Positions 1 to 8,067 of a stretch of 12,414 bases of DNA are shown piece after piece. Position 1 is the stretch's first letter; every line of letters begins with the position of its first letter. The stretch is taken from assembly GCA_030532815.1 (NCBI GenBank), contig JAUNKI010000033.1, forward strand, positions 1 through 12,414, read 5' to 3'. Under the pieces are notes generated by a model that made no database searches, had not been told where the DNA came from, and saw only the letters and a program-made list of their open reading frames with translations. Origin of the DNA: Leptotrichiaceae bacterium. Lineage in GTDB: Bacteria > Fusobacteriota > Fusobacteriia > Fusobacteriales > Leptotrichiaceae. Position numbers and translations under genes: made by a program.

Positions 1-374
1 TTTTGCGTAACTGCAATTATTATCCCTTTTACTCTCTGTTCTAAAAAAAGTTCTATATATTTTTTTTGCATTCTAAAGCTTTCATTACTACAGCCTACAA
101 TAATATTCAGTCCCTTTATATTTGCTTCATTTACTATTTCATTCATTATACTGGCAAAATACAAATTTTTTATATCTGGCAGAATAACTCCTATTGTATT
201 ATTTTCATTTTTAGAGAGATTTCTTGCTATTAAATTAGGATAATAATTATTTTCCTTTATAATTTTATTTATTTTTTTTCGTGTTTCTTCCCTTACATTG
301 TCATTATTATTAATTACTCTTGAAACTGTTGCTACTGATACATTTGCAAGTTTTGCAATATCCTGTATTTTCAT
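1..374 (-). CDS. LacI-family transcriptional regulator, N-terminal part (runs off left edge)
   Basis: This is a DNA-binding repressor of the LacI/GalR family. Only the first ~124 codons are in the window, with no stop before position 1. The ATG at 372-374 gives a protein starting MKIQDIAKLANVSVATVSR, the canonical LacI helix-turn-helix (residues about 3-24). The hinge motif YPNLIARNLS follows at about 45-54, and then the periplasmic-binding-protein-like effector domain begins (TIGVILPDIKNLYFA). The recognition helix SVATVSR closely resembles CcpA's SMATVSR. An in-frame ATG 21 bases upstream (395) exists, but family members start as at 374 and a GGTG lies 5 bases before this ATG. The gene has its own promoter-like sequence and stands 77 bp downstream of the amidotransferase-like gene. 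It probably controls the neighbouring sugar or nucleoside genes; the ligand is unknown because the effector domain is cut off. Confidence 0.92.
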   Translation of the reverse strand, partial: MKIQDIAKLANVSVATVSRVINNNDNVREETRKKINKIIKENNYYPNLIARNLSKNENNTIGVILPDIKNLYFASIMNEIVNEANIKGLNIIVGCSNESFRMQKKYIELFLEQRVKGIIIAVTQ

Positions 375-419
375 AATATCACCACATATCACCATTTCAT
401 TTTCCGATTTATTTATATT

Positions 420-448
420 ATTTTATATTTTAAATGGTGTATTGTCAA
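420..448 (-). promoter_or_regulatory. Sigma-70-type promoter for the LacI-family gene
   Basis: On the minus strand a perfect -35 TTGACA (443-448) is followed after exactly 17 bp by TAAAAT (420-425), a 5/6 match to the -10 consensus. The predicted transcription start is near 412, giving a leader of about 38 bases before the regulator's ATG. The -35 begins a few bases after the stop codon of the upstream gene, so the regulator can be expressed independently of the operon. I saw no LacI-type palindrome overlapping this promoter. Confidence 0.75.
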
Positions 449-451
449 TAT

Positions 452-1201
452 TTAATTATTTGAAGAAACCCATTTTATAATATTTTGCCATAATCGATCA
501 TAGTATTTCCATTCGACAAATTCCTTTGATCCCCAATGAGGTGCACAGTCAGATGTAAATGCTACACTTCTGCCTTTTCCGAAAGTTCCTGCTGCTATAA
601 ACGGATCTCCGTTTATTAATGCTATTACTTCACCTTTCGTATCATCTTCTATTGTTTTATTATATCCGAGGAAAAACGGAAATTTTTCATCTATTCCTTC
701 AAAAATTTCATGATTTTTTGAAATTTCAGGTATTATACCTTCGGGCTTTTCAACTCTGTCATCATATTTCAGAAGATTTACAGGCAATATATCTTTTACT
801 GCCGTTTCTCCATATCTTGTTTTTGCATCAATACCCGTAAATGACATATATCCGCCTATCATGCAGAAACCGCCGCCATTTTCCACATATTCCTTTATGA
901 GTTCACATCTGTTCGGCGTTTTTTCACTTCTTGCAAAAGTAGCTGCAGGAAGTAACAGAGTGTTTGAACCTATGTCCGATAATATCACTACATCATATTG
1001 GGAAATCTCCTCTATAGTTACAGGAAACTTTTCGGCAGCATAGTGATTAGGAATAAAAGTTACTTCATGATTACCTTTTTCAAGGGCTTCTTTCAGCCAT
1101 TTTACTCCTTCTTCATAAACACTCGTAGTAAAAGTATCAAATCCTTTTATATGTATAGTATGGCTTGTCCACGATTCGCCGGCTATTAATATTTTTGACA
1201 T
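452..1201 (-). CDS. Glutamine amidotransferase-like protein (GATase1_like/DUF1355 type)
   Basis: This 249-residue cytosolic protein resembles the 'GATase1_like' (formerly DUF1355) family, flavodoxin-like proteins related to class I glutamine amidotransferases and ThuA. The function is not established. Visible features are an N-terminal beta strand (MSKILIAGES), YDVVILSDIGSNTLLL (69-84), the nucleophile-elbow-like segment GGGFCMIGGYMSF (109-121), YDDRVEKPEG (146-155), GKGRSVAFTSDCAPHW (208-223) and a C-terminal WKYYDRLW (231-238). Cys113 lies near where a catalytic Cys would sit. From memory many relatives have a hydrophobic residue there, so amidotransferase activity is doubtful. It is the last gene of the nucleoside block, 33 bp after the M20 gene, and its ATG has a strong GGAGG site. 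The context suggests a role in nucleoside or sugar metabolism, but no reaction can be assigned. Confidence 0.85.
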   Translation of the reverse strand: MSKILIAGESWTSHTIHIKGFDTFTTSVYEEGVKWLKEALEKGNHEVTFIPNHYAAEKFPVTIEEISQYDVVILSDIGSNTLLLPAATFARSEKTPNRCELIKEYVENGGGFCMIGGYMSFTGIDAKTRYGETAVKDILPVNLLKYDDRVEKPEGIIPEISKNHEIFEGIDEKFPFFLGYNKTIEDDTKGEVIALINGDPFIAAGTFGKGRSVAFTSDCAPHWGSKEFVEWKYYDRLWQNIIKWVSSNN

Positions 1202-1234
1202 TATATTTTCCTCCTTATATATTAGTTATATTAG

Positions 1235-2491
1235 TTAAAATTTCAATATAATATTTGCATAAGTAATAATATATTTATAATATTCCTCTATATCCAATTT
1301 TTCATTTACAGTATGACAGTCTTTCAGCAGTCCGGGCCCTAATATTACAGTAGGAAGTTTTGCTATATTTGAAAAAATTCTTGCGTCATTTCCTGCAGTT
1401 CCTCCTGCAATTTCAATATTTTTGTCATATATAGATGAGATTTCTTTTACATACTTGACAAATTCATTTTCACTGTCTATTTCAAACCCGTTTCCCATCT
1501 GATATATTTCCATTTCAGGCATATTATTTTTTAAAAATTCGTCTCCTTGAGATCTTTCGATAATTCTGTTCCTGAATTCCTCTGTAACCTGTTCAAATGA
1601 CATTTTGCCGGGAATGTAATGGATACACACATCAAATTCACAATAATCAGGAACTGTGGAACCTGCACTTCCTCCTTTTATTACTCCGACATTTATTGTA
1701 GGTGGAGGTAAAAGCGGATGTTTATATGTCAGAATCCATTTTTTTTCAAGTTCGTTAATTTCATTTATAAGGCATATTGCTTTTTCTATGGCATTTACAC
1801 CTTTCCATTTTTCAGCTGAATGGAGTGCTATTCCTTTAACTCTGACTTTAAAAAATACAAACCCCATATGAGCAGTCAATATTCTGTTATCTGAAGGCTC
1901 ACAGACAATAACAGCATCTCCCTTTATTCCGTTTACTGCCGAAACTATACTTCCGTTTCCTCCTCCTTCTTCATCGGCAACGGCATTTATAACAACATTG
2001 CAGGGCAGCTCAGTACCTGTATCTCTGAAGAGCTTTACTGCCATTATTGCCGCCATTAGTCCGCCTTTCATATCTGTTGAACCTAATCCGTATATAAGTT
2101 CGTTTACAACTTCTCCTTTAAAAGGATCATATTTCCAATCTTCAATATTTCCGAAAGGCATAGTATCTACGTGACCGTTAAATATAAGTGTTCTGTCTTT
2201 TTTTCCGTTAAATTTTGCAGTCAGATTATATCTGTTTTCATTATTATGACCCAGATTTCCCTCATTGTGATTTTTCAGAGCAATTTCAAGAAGGCTGTCT
2301 TCGAGAGGTTCCTTTATTATTTCGGAAGCTCCCAGCTCCTTAAACAGATTTTCCAGATAAATCTGTCCGTTTATTTCGTTGCCTCCTTTTATTCCGTGTC
2401 CTATTGTCTGGGTGTCTATTCGGATAAATTCCTGTAAAAAATTCAGATATTCCGATTTATTTTTTTCAAACACATTAAATAAATTTTCCAT
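1235..2491 (-). CDS. M20-family metallo-amidohydrolase (ArgE/DapE-like deacylase)
   Basis: A 418-residue zinc-dependent hydrolase of the M20 family (acetylornithine deacetylase / succinyl-diaminopimelate desuccinylase / dipeptidase type). All expected metal and catalytic residues are visible: GHVDT (His107, Asp109), STDMKGG with bridging Asp140, the catalytic DEEG (Glu174, Glu175), CEPSD with ligand Glu198, and a C-terminal CHTVNEKLD with His393. The dimerisation (lid) domain spans roughly residues 205-325, with IALHSAEKW carrying the conserved His224. The length is normal for the family. Its AGGAAGTGAG ribosome site lies in the 13-bp gap after the nucleoside hydrolase stop, so it is probably cotranscribed. 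The family cleaves amide bonds of N-acyl amino acids or dipeptides; the substrate here is unknown, and placement in a nucleoside salvage operon is unexpected. An arginine or lysine biosynthetic role is less likely because no such genes are nearby. Confidence 0.92.
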   Translation of the reverse strand: MENLFNVFEKNKSEYLNFLQEFIRIDTQTIGHGIKGGNEINGQIYLENLFKELGASEIIKEPLEDSLLEIALKNHNEGNLGHNNENRYNLTAKFNGKKDRTLIFNGHVDTMPFGNIEDWKYDPFKGEVVNELIYGLGSTDMKGGLMAAIMAVKLFRDTGTELPCNVVINAVADEEGGGNGSIVSAVNGIKGDAVIVCEPSDNRILTAHMGFVFFKVRVKGIALHSAEKWKGVNAIEKAICLINEINELEKKWILTYKHPLLPPPTINVGVIKGGSAGSTVPDYCEFDVCIHYIPGKMSFEQVTEEFRNRIIERSQGDEFLKNNMPEMEIYQMGNGFEIDSENEFVKYVKEISSIYDKNIEIAGGTAGNDARIFSNIAKLPTVILGPGLLKDCHTVNEKLDIEEYYKYIITYANIILKF

Positions 2492-2504
2492 TTTCTCTCA
2501 CTTC

Positions 2505-3446
2505 CTATACAGTACTTCCATATAGTTTCAAAGTTTCGTAAACAATATTCCAGAACTTTTCAAAATCCAGCTTTACTGCAACATCAATATTCGGGGCTTT
2601 CTTTAAAATACCAAAATAATCACATAAAGTTCTTCCGTAGGATTTTTCACTCCATAACTCTATTTCACAGAACATAGGTTTTGTTTCTATACATAAAGGA
2701 TCTATAAGATAAGCTATAGTTGTAGGATCATGCACAGGCGGAGCATTCCATCCGAAAACATCCTTCTGGGAAGCTGAAAAAAATTCCATTAAATCGACAA
2801 ACAGTTTTGAAGCTTTGTTGTTTAAACTTCTTATTTTATTTACTACTTCAGCCGTTGCAAGTGCCTGTCTTGTCAAATCCAGTCCCATCATCACGGTTTT
2901 CACTCCTGAACTGAAAACGACATGAGCCGCATCAGGATCGGCTAAAATATTAAATTCTGCCGCCGGTGTCATATTTCCCAGCTGATAGGCACCTCCCATC
3001 AGTACGATTTTATCTATCTTTTTTATTATTTCAGGTTCAAATCTCATTGCCATTCCGATATTTGTAAGAGGGCCTGTAGGCACTAATGTTATTTTTTCAT
3101 CGGAATTCATCAAAGTATCAATAATGAAATTTACAGCATGTTTTTCCTCGGCTTTTATTTGCAGTTCTTCAAAAACAGGTCCGTCCAGTCCTGTTTCTCC
3201 ATGTATGTCATCAGCTATCATCTGCTCCCTTATCATAGGTCTTGTCATTCCTGAATATACAGGAACTTTTAAATTTAGATGGTTACAGACTTTCAAAGCA
3301 TTATTTACTGTCTTTTCCAGTTTCTGATTACCTGCAACAACTGTAATTCCGAGAAGGTCTATTTTCGGGCTGGCTGCAGCCATCATTATGGCAACGGCAT
3401 CATCATGTCCCGGATCACAGTCCAGAATTATTTTTTCCTTTTTCAA
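2505..3446 (-). CDS. rihB: RihB-like (pyrimidine-specific) ribonucleoside hydrolase
   Basis: Hydrolyses the N-glycosidic bond of ribonucleosides to free base plus ribose in the cytosol. The 313-residue protein looks very like E. coli RihB (YeiK) over its length and has about the same size. The N-terminal calcium-binding motif DCDPGHDDA (residues 9-17) gives Asp11, Asp15 and Asp16. IHGETGLDGP (81-90) carries His82, AEFNILADPDAA (163-174) binds ribose, and PVHDP (237-241) gives His239 and Asp240. His82 and His239 are the residues I associate with the pyrimidine-preferring RihA/RihB group. The start is TTG (3444-3446), preceded by GGGAGTGAG; no ATG is near and the distance to the Asp motif is right for the family. 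It sits 27 bp after the second permease, which fits hydrolysis of imported nucleosides. The exact base preference is inferred from resemblance. Confidence 0.95.
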   Translation of the reverse strand: MKKEKIILDCDPGHDDAVAIMMAAASPKIDLLGITVVAGNQKLEKTVNNALKVCNHLNLKVPVYSGMTRPMIREQMIADDIHGETGLDGPVFEELQIKAEEKHAVNFIIDTLMNSDEKITLVPTGPLTNIGMAMRFEPEIIKKIDKIVLMGGAYQLGNMTPAAEFNILADPDAAHVVFSSGVKTVMMGLDLTRQALATAEVVNKIRSLNNKASKLFVDLMEFFSASQKDVFGWNAPPVHDPTTIAYLIDPLCIETKPMFCEIELWSEKSYGRTLCDYFGILKKAPNIDVAVKLDFEKFWNIVYETLKLYGSTV

Positions 3447-3473
3447 TTTTACTCACTCCCGTCTATGTATAAT

Positions 3474-4406
3474 TTATGCTTTTACCGAACTACGTCTTTT
3501 TTTATCTTTCTGATACTGTTTTATCATTGATATACTCAAAATGAGTATTGTTATAATATAAGGCAGCATTAGGATAATCTGTGAAGGGAAACCATATGCC
3601 TGCAGTCTTGCTCCCACCGAGTCCGTAAATCCGAATATCATACATCCGACAGCTGTAAAAATAGGATTTGCAGCACCGAAAAACATTGCCGCAACACCCA
3701 TAAATCCACGTCCGTTAGTCATATTTTCAGTAAACAGATTGGAATAACCTAAAGAAAGATGGGCTCCTGCCAGTCCTCCTATTACTCCTGAAATCAGTAT
3801 AACTTCAAATTTTCTCCTGTACACATTTATTCCTGCGGTTTTCGCAGCTTCAGGATTTAATCCTATGCTTCTTGTTCTAAGTCCCCATACGGTTTTATAA
3901 AGTAAAAACCAGAAAAATATTATAAGAGGAATACTCAGAATTTCAAATAACGAATAATCGTTAAAAAGACTGTTCAATATTTTATTACTTTCAAATATTT
4001 TAAAGTGTATCTGCGGAATTGCAGTCCCTTCTTTAAGAGTATAGCTCCCCGATACTCCCAGAAGTTTCTGAAGTAAAAATCTTGTAAGTGCCAGTACAAG
4101 AAGATTTACAGTTGTTCCTACGGCAAATATGTCTCCTTTATATTTCAAATGTGCAACACCCATTATTACAGCTATTACAATACCTGATATTACAGCGGCT
4201 ATAACCGCTATTATCCAGCTTCCCGTCAGAACACTCGTATAAACCGCAACAAAAGCCCCCATAAGCATTATTCCTTCCACTCCTACATTCAGAATATCCG
4301 CCTGTTGTGTAATAACTGCTGCAAAAGCTGCCAGAAGAATAGGCGTAGTCGCTCTTATAGTAGCATGAATAATAGTATAATCAATTACCGATAAAAATTT
4401 TCCCAT
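3474..4406 (-). CDS. Nucleoside ABC transporter permease 2 (NupQ-like)
   Basis: An inner-membrane permease of the BPD_transp_2 family, 310 residues and strongly hydrophobic with about eight or more predicted membrane segments. The family hallmark is seen early as ADILNVGVEGIMLMGAF (36-52), and a second conserved stretch GLNPEAAKTAGINV occurs in the C-terminal half. A basic tail (KQYQKDKKRRSSVKA) ends the protein. It pairs with the 347-residue permease encoded just upstream to form the heterodimeric channel of a BMP-type nucleoside transporter, in contrast with the single permease of the sugar system in this window. Its ATG (4404-4406) lies only 2 bp after the upstream stop, with GAGG about 7 bases before it, so translational coupling is likely. 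Substrate assignment comes from the neighbouring BMP lipoprotein and hydrolase. Confidence 0.93.
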   Translation of the reverse strand: MGKFLSVIDYTIIHATIRATTPILLAAFAAVITQQADILNVGVEGIMLMGAFVAVYTSVLTGSWIIAVIAAVISGIVIAVIMGVAHLKYKGDIFAVGTTVNLLVLALTRFLLQKLLGVSGSYTLKEGTAIPQIHFKIFESNKILNSLFNDYSLFEILSIPLIIFFWFLLYKTVWGLRTRSIGLNPEAAKTAGINVYRRKFEVILISGVIGGLAGAHLSLGYSNLFTENMTNGRGFMGVAAMFFGAANPIFTAVGCMIFGFTDSVGARLQAYGFPSQIILMLPYIITILILSISMIKQYQKDKKRRSSVKA

Positions 4407-4408
4407 AA

Positions 4409-5452
4409 CTACACCTCTTTTCCTTTCTTTCTTTTTTTGCTGAATTCAAAAAGTTTTTCCATTGTTACAAGTAAAATAAACAAAGCTATAATAACATCTA
4501 TTAATGATTTGGGAATTCCCGTATTTCTTTCCAATCCTAATGACCCCGATTTCAGTGCTGCAATAAACAGACTTAAAAAAGGTAGAGCTCCGATACTTCC
4601 TTTAGCTATAAGAGCGGCGAGCATTCCGTCAAATGCTATATTTGAAGAAAAATTATCAAGAAATACCCCGTAAATCCCCATCACTTCAATTGCTCCTGCC
4701 AGTCCACCTATGGCACCGCTTAGCATCATACCTGTTACCATTATTTTCTTTGATTGTATTCCTACATATTCTGAAAAGAACGGATTCATTCCTGTAGAAC
4801 GTATCTGAAAACCGAGTTTTGTTTTTTTCAGCAGATAATATACGAGGATACATACTATTACTGCTATGAAAATTCCTGTATTTGCTCTACTCGGCTTTAA
4901 TATTTTCAAAAGTGCAGCACTTTTTTCAATGGGTTTTGTCTGTGAAATTCCCGTTTTTCCCGATAAAGGACCGCTTACGAGGTAGGAAGTAATATGAATT
5001 GCCACATAGTTCATCAATATTGTTACGCAGACTTCATTTACTTTATAATATGCCTTCAGAAAACCCGGAATAAATGCCCATAAAGAACCTACAAGCATTG
5101 CAGAAAAAATACATAAAATTATATGAATCGGAGAAGGCAGTCCTTTAAATGTATATCCTACAAAAGCTGCAGTTATAGCTCCCAAGTAAAGTTCTCCTTC
5201 CACTCCCACATTAAAGACTCCTACCCTTGACGATACAATAAAGGCAAGTCCGGTAAGTAAAAGCGGAACAAATTTTTCAATTGTTGTACCGAGATTGAAA
5301 TTTCCTACAAAGGCACTTTTAAATAACTGTGCATAAACGGCAAACGGATTTTCCCCCATTAATGCAATAATTATTCCGCTTAAAACAGTACAGACCAGAA
5401 GAGAAAGGAATGCACTCATATATTTGCTGTTCATTATTTTTTTATACGGCAT
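4409..5452 (-). CDS. Nucleoside ABC transporter permease 1 (NupP-like)
   Basis: The larger of the two inner-membrane permeases (347 residues, BPD_transp_2 family). It has a first membrane segment at about residues 12-32, then the conserved VGVFNVGVEGELYLGA (77-92). The stretch KVNEVCVTILMNYVA (137-151) is typical of BMP-associated permeases (VNEV..T...NY). Further segments include GMMLSGAIGGLAGAIEVMG, and the C-terminus is basic (KKRKKGKEV). Its ATG overlaps the end of the ATPase gene by 11 bp, with GGAGG 11 bases upstream inside that gene, which points to tight coupling. Together with the smaller permease it should form the transport pathway energised by the double ATPase. Sugar permeases share this fold; the paired-permease arrangement and the BMP lipoprotein favour nucleosides. 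Confidence 0.93.
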   Translation of the reverse strand: MPYKKIMNSKYMSAFLSLLVCTVLSGIIIALMGENPFAVYAQLFKSAFVGNFNLGTTIEKFVPLLLTGLAFIVSSRVGVFNVGVEGELYLGAITAAFVGYTFKGLPSPIHIILCIFSAMLVGSLWAFIPGFLKAYYKVNEVCVTILMNYVAIHITSYLVSGPLSGKTGISQTKPIEKSAALLKILKPSRANTGIFIAVIVCILVYYLLKKTKLGFQIRSTGMNPFFSEYVGIQSKKIMVTGMMLSGAIGGLAGAIEVMGIYGVFLDNFSSNIAFDGMLAALIAKGSIGALPFLSLFIAALKSGSLGLERNTGIPKSLIDVIIALFILLVTMEKLFEFSKKRKKGKEV

Positions 5453-6965
5453 TTTTTTCTTTACCTCCTGTCATTAAAAATCCTACATTTTCTTCAGTAG
5501 CATCTTTTGCTTCAAGATTTCCGACTATTTTCCCTTCATACATTACTAAAATTCTGTCTGAAAGCGTGAGAATTTCCTCCAATTCAGCCGATACGAGCAA
5601 GACGCCTTTATTTTTATCACGATATTCGACTATATTTTTTCTTATAGTTTCTATTGAGCCTATATCTATACCCCTTGTAGGCTGAGAAGCTATAAGAAGA
5701 TCCGTATCACTTTCCAGTTCTCGTGCAACTATTATTTTTTGTGCATTTCCTCCTGAAAGATTTTTAGTAATAATTTTATAATCTGCAGGTCTTATATCAA
5801 ATTTTTTTATCATTTCCTCCGAGAAATCAACAATATTTTTTTCTTTCAGGTTGACAACACCCGAAAATTCATTTTGGGAAAATTTGGTAGCTATTATATT
5901 TTCTTTTATACTCATTTCTCTGTTAAGCCCTCTTACATTTCTGTCATCAGGAATGTGGGCGATTCCTGCTTTCCTTATAAGTTTGGGAAGTCTGTTTGTT
6001 ATATTTTTATCCTTAAATATAATTTCTCCCTTTTCAGTTTCCCTTAATCCTGTAATAGCTTCTACCAGCTCTTTCTGACCGTTTCCGTCTACACCTGCTA
6101 TACCTAAAATTTCTCCTCTTTTCAACGAAAAGGAAAGTCCTTTTATTTTTGACAACTCCCTGTCACTCGGAACGTAAATATCCTTCACTTCCAGAATAGT
6201 TTCCTGTACGTCTATTTTCTTTTTTTTCACATTCAGAAGAACTTCTCTCCCTACCATCATTTTAGCTAATTCAAGGGGGGAAGTATTTTTTTTGTCTACG
6301 GTTTCTATATATTTACTGTCTCTCATTACTGTAATTCTGTCACTTATTTCCATTACTTCATTTAATTTATGAGATATGAATATAATAGATTTTCCCGCCT
6401 GTTTTAAGTTTTCCAGAATTTCAAATAATTTTTCGGTTTCCTGTGGAGTAAGGACGGCAGTCGGCTCGTCCAAAATAAGTATATTAGCTCCTCTATATAA
6501 AGTTTTTATTATTTCAACTCTTTGTGCCTCGCCGACCGATATATCCTTGACTTTTTTGTTTATCTGAATATTCAGGTTATATTTTTCCACATATTCCAGA
6601 ACTTTTGCTCTGGCTTCGCTGAAATTAATCATAACCATAGATTCCACAGGTTCAAAACCGAGAATTATGTTTTCAAGAACCGTCATTTCGTTTACCAACA
6701 TAAATTCCTGATGAACCATACCTATTCCAAGATTTATAGCATCTTTCGGAGTATAGTTTTCAAGCTTTTTACCGTATATTTCTATACTTCCGGAGTCAAT
6801 GGAATATATACCGTATAACAATTTCATCATCGTAGATTTTCCTGCTCCGTTTTCTCCGATTAATGAATGGATTTCACCTTCAAATAAATTAAAATTTCCA
6901 TTTTTTATTGCCTGAACTTCTCCGAAAGTCTTTATAATATCTGTCATTTTAACTATTTCTTTCAA
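5442..6965 (-). CDS. Nucleoside ABC transporter ATPase, tandem domains (NupO/YufO-like)
   Basis: A 507-residue cytosolic ATPase with two ABC domains in one chain. The first domain is complete: Walker A GENGAGKST (37-45, Lys43), Q-loop VHQEF, signature ISVGEAQ (142-148), Walker B ILILDEPTA (162-170) and H-loop SHK (His199). The second is partly degenerate: GVDGNGQKE (291-299) lacks the standard GK[ST], LSGGNAQK (403-410) is intact, and Walker B reads ASQPTRGID in place of the usual DEPT. From memory that variant is common in the BMP/nucleoside branch, which separates it from the sugar ATPase in this window. The start is a TTG (6963-6965) with AGGAGGAG 5 bases upstream; the in-frame ATG at 6947 is too far from that site. 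It overlaps the downstream permease by 11 bp and follows the lipoprotein gene by 23 bp. Confidence 0.94.
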   Translation of the reverse strand: MKEIVKMTDIIKTFGEVQAIKNGNFNLFEGEIHSLIGENGAGKSTMMKLLYGIYSIDSGSIEIYGKKLENYTPKDAINLGIGMVHQEFMLVNEMTVLENIILGFEPVESMVMINFSEARAKVLEYVEKYNLNIQINKKVKDISVGEAQRVEIIKTLYRGANILILDEPTAVLTPQETEKLFEILENLKQAGKSIIFISHKLNEVMEISDRITVMRDSKYIETVDKKNTSPLELAKMMVGREVLLNVKKKKIDVQETILEVKDIYVPSDRELSKIKGLSFSLKRGEILGIAGVDGNGQKELVEAITGLRETEKGEIIFKDKNITNRLPKLIRKAGIAHIPDDRNVRGLNREMSIKENIIATKFSQNEFSGVVNLKEKNIVDFSEEMIKKFDIRPADYKIITKNLSGGNAQKIIVARELESDTDLLIASQPTRGIDIGSIETIRKNIVEYRDKNKGVLLVSAELEEILTLSDRILVMYEGKIVGNLEAKDATEENVGFLMTGGKEKNAV

Positions 6966-6970
6966 AACAA

Positions 6971-6978
6971 CTCCTCCT
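6971..6978 (-). promoter_or_regulatory. Ribosome binding site deciding the TTG start of the nucleoside ATPase
   Basis: The minus strand reads AGGAGGAG here, ending 5 bases before TTG (6965-6963). The next in-frame ATG (6947) is more than 20 bases from it, so TTG is the better start and adds six residues (MKEIVK) to the protein. Confidence 0.7.
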
Positions 6979-6988
6979 GCTTAAAAAT

Positions 6989-8059
6989 TTATTCAACTTT
7001 AAATCCCGGATAAGATTCCACTTTAATTTCACCTTTCTTGATTTTTTCAGTTAGTTCATTAATTTTCTGTAGAATATCTTCAGGAAATTTTTCTTTTAAA
7101 GCATCTTTCATAACTTTCATATCAGTTAATCCTACACCGCCGTTACTTGCATCCATTTTTACAACTTCTCCGCCTTTAAAACTATCTTCGTGAACCTGTT
7201 TTATTATATCGTATGTAGCAACATCTACTCTTTTCAGCATGGAAGTTAATATAGTTCCGGGATATATGTCGTCCTGATTGATATCTACACCGATTGCGTA
7301 TTTTTTAGTATCTTTTGCAGCTTCGAGTATTCCGTTTCCTGTATTTGATGCTACATTCATTATAATATCCGCACCCTGACTGTATTGAGCAAGGGTAAGC
7401 TCCTTACCTTTTAACGGATCATTGAATGTTCCTGCAAATGAAACGAGTACTTTTGTTTCAGGATCTATATAAGCTGCTCCCTGTTTATATCCTGTCAGGA
7501 AATCCTGTAATACGGGTATGTCCATTCCTCCTACCCATCCGATTATCTTGTCTCCGTTTACATTAGGAATATCCGTTTTCTGAGTAAACAGTGCTGCCGC
7601 CGCTCCGGCTAAAAATGAACCTTCATTTTGTGCAAATACTACTGAAGCTACATTAGGTTTTTTTACGACACTGTCGATAATTCCTATTTTTTTGTCTTTA
7701 AATACATCGGCATGATTATTTACTATATCTGTAAATTGTGAAGATATTGCCAGTATTAAATCATAGCTGTCATCAGAAGCGGCAGATACAAAGTTTGTTT
7801 CCCAGTCTGAAGGAACTTTTGATTCAAGTACCTTAAATTCAATTCCGAAATCCGCCTCTGCTTTTTTTAGTCCTTCAAATGCGGAATCATTAAATGACTT
7901 GTCTCCCAGAAAGCCTGCAAAAACTACCGCTACTTTTAACTTTTTCCCTTTTTCTTCACCGCCTTTGCTTTCTCCGCTTTCTTTCTTATCAGAATTTCCG
8001 CATGCAGCTAATATTAAAAAGCTCATCATAACTACTAATAATTTAAAAAATTTTCTCAT
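6989..8059 (-). CDS. BMP-family nucleoside-binding lipoprotein
   Basis: The substrate-binding lipoprotein of the nucleoside ABC transporter, related to BmpA/TmpC (PnrA) and BmpA of lactic bacteria. The 356-residue protein starts with a lipoprotein signal, MRKFFKLLVVMMSFLILAAC, with lipobox LAAC and acylated Cys20, then a charged linker (about 21-40). The BMP fold follows: GDKSFNDSAFEGL (52-64), FAQNEGSFLAGAAAAL (142-157), ASNTGNGILEAAKD (237-250), GVDINQDD (257-264) and LTSMLKRVDVA (271-281). I chose the ATG at 8057-8059 because GGAGG lies 8 bases upstream. A longer reading from TTG at 8074 would place that site inside the coding sequence and add five residues before the signal peptide. It is the first gene of the nucleoside block, preceded by a TATAAT box. 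Nucleoside specificity is inferred from family and from the hydrolase downstream. Confidence 0.95.
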   Translation of the reverse strand: MRKFFKLLVVMMSFLILAACGNSDKKESGESKGGEEKGKKLKVAVVFAGFLGDKSFNDSAFEGLKKAEADFGIEFKVLESKVPSDWETNFVSAASDDSYDLILAISSQFTDIVNNHADVFKDKKIGIIDSVVKKPNVASVVFAQNEGSFLAGAAAALFTQKTDIPNVNGDKIIGWVGGMDIPVLQDFLTGYKQGAAYIDPETKVLVSFAGTFNDPLKGKELTLAQYSQGADIIMNVASNTGNGILEAAKDTKKYAIGVDINQDDIYPGTILTSMLKRVDVATYDIIKQVHEDSFKGGEVVKMDASNGGVGLTDMKVMKDALKEKFPEDILQKINELTEKIKKGEIKVESYPGFKVE

Positions 8060-8067
8060 TTTAATTA

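Noticed and set aside
375..451. Intrinsic terminator after the amidotransferase-like gene
   Set aside because: No inverted repeat followed by a T-run is visible on the minus strand; only the regulator's promoter is evident.
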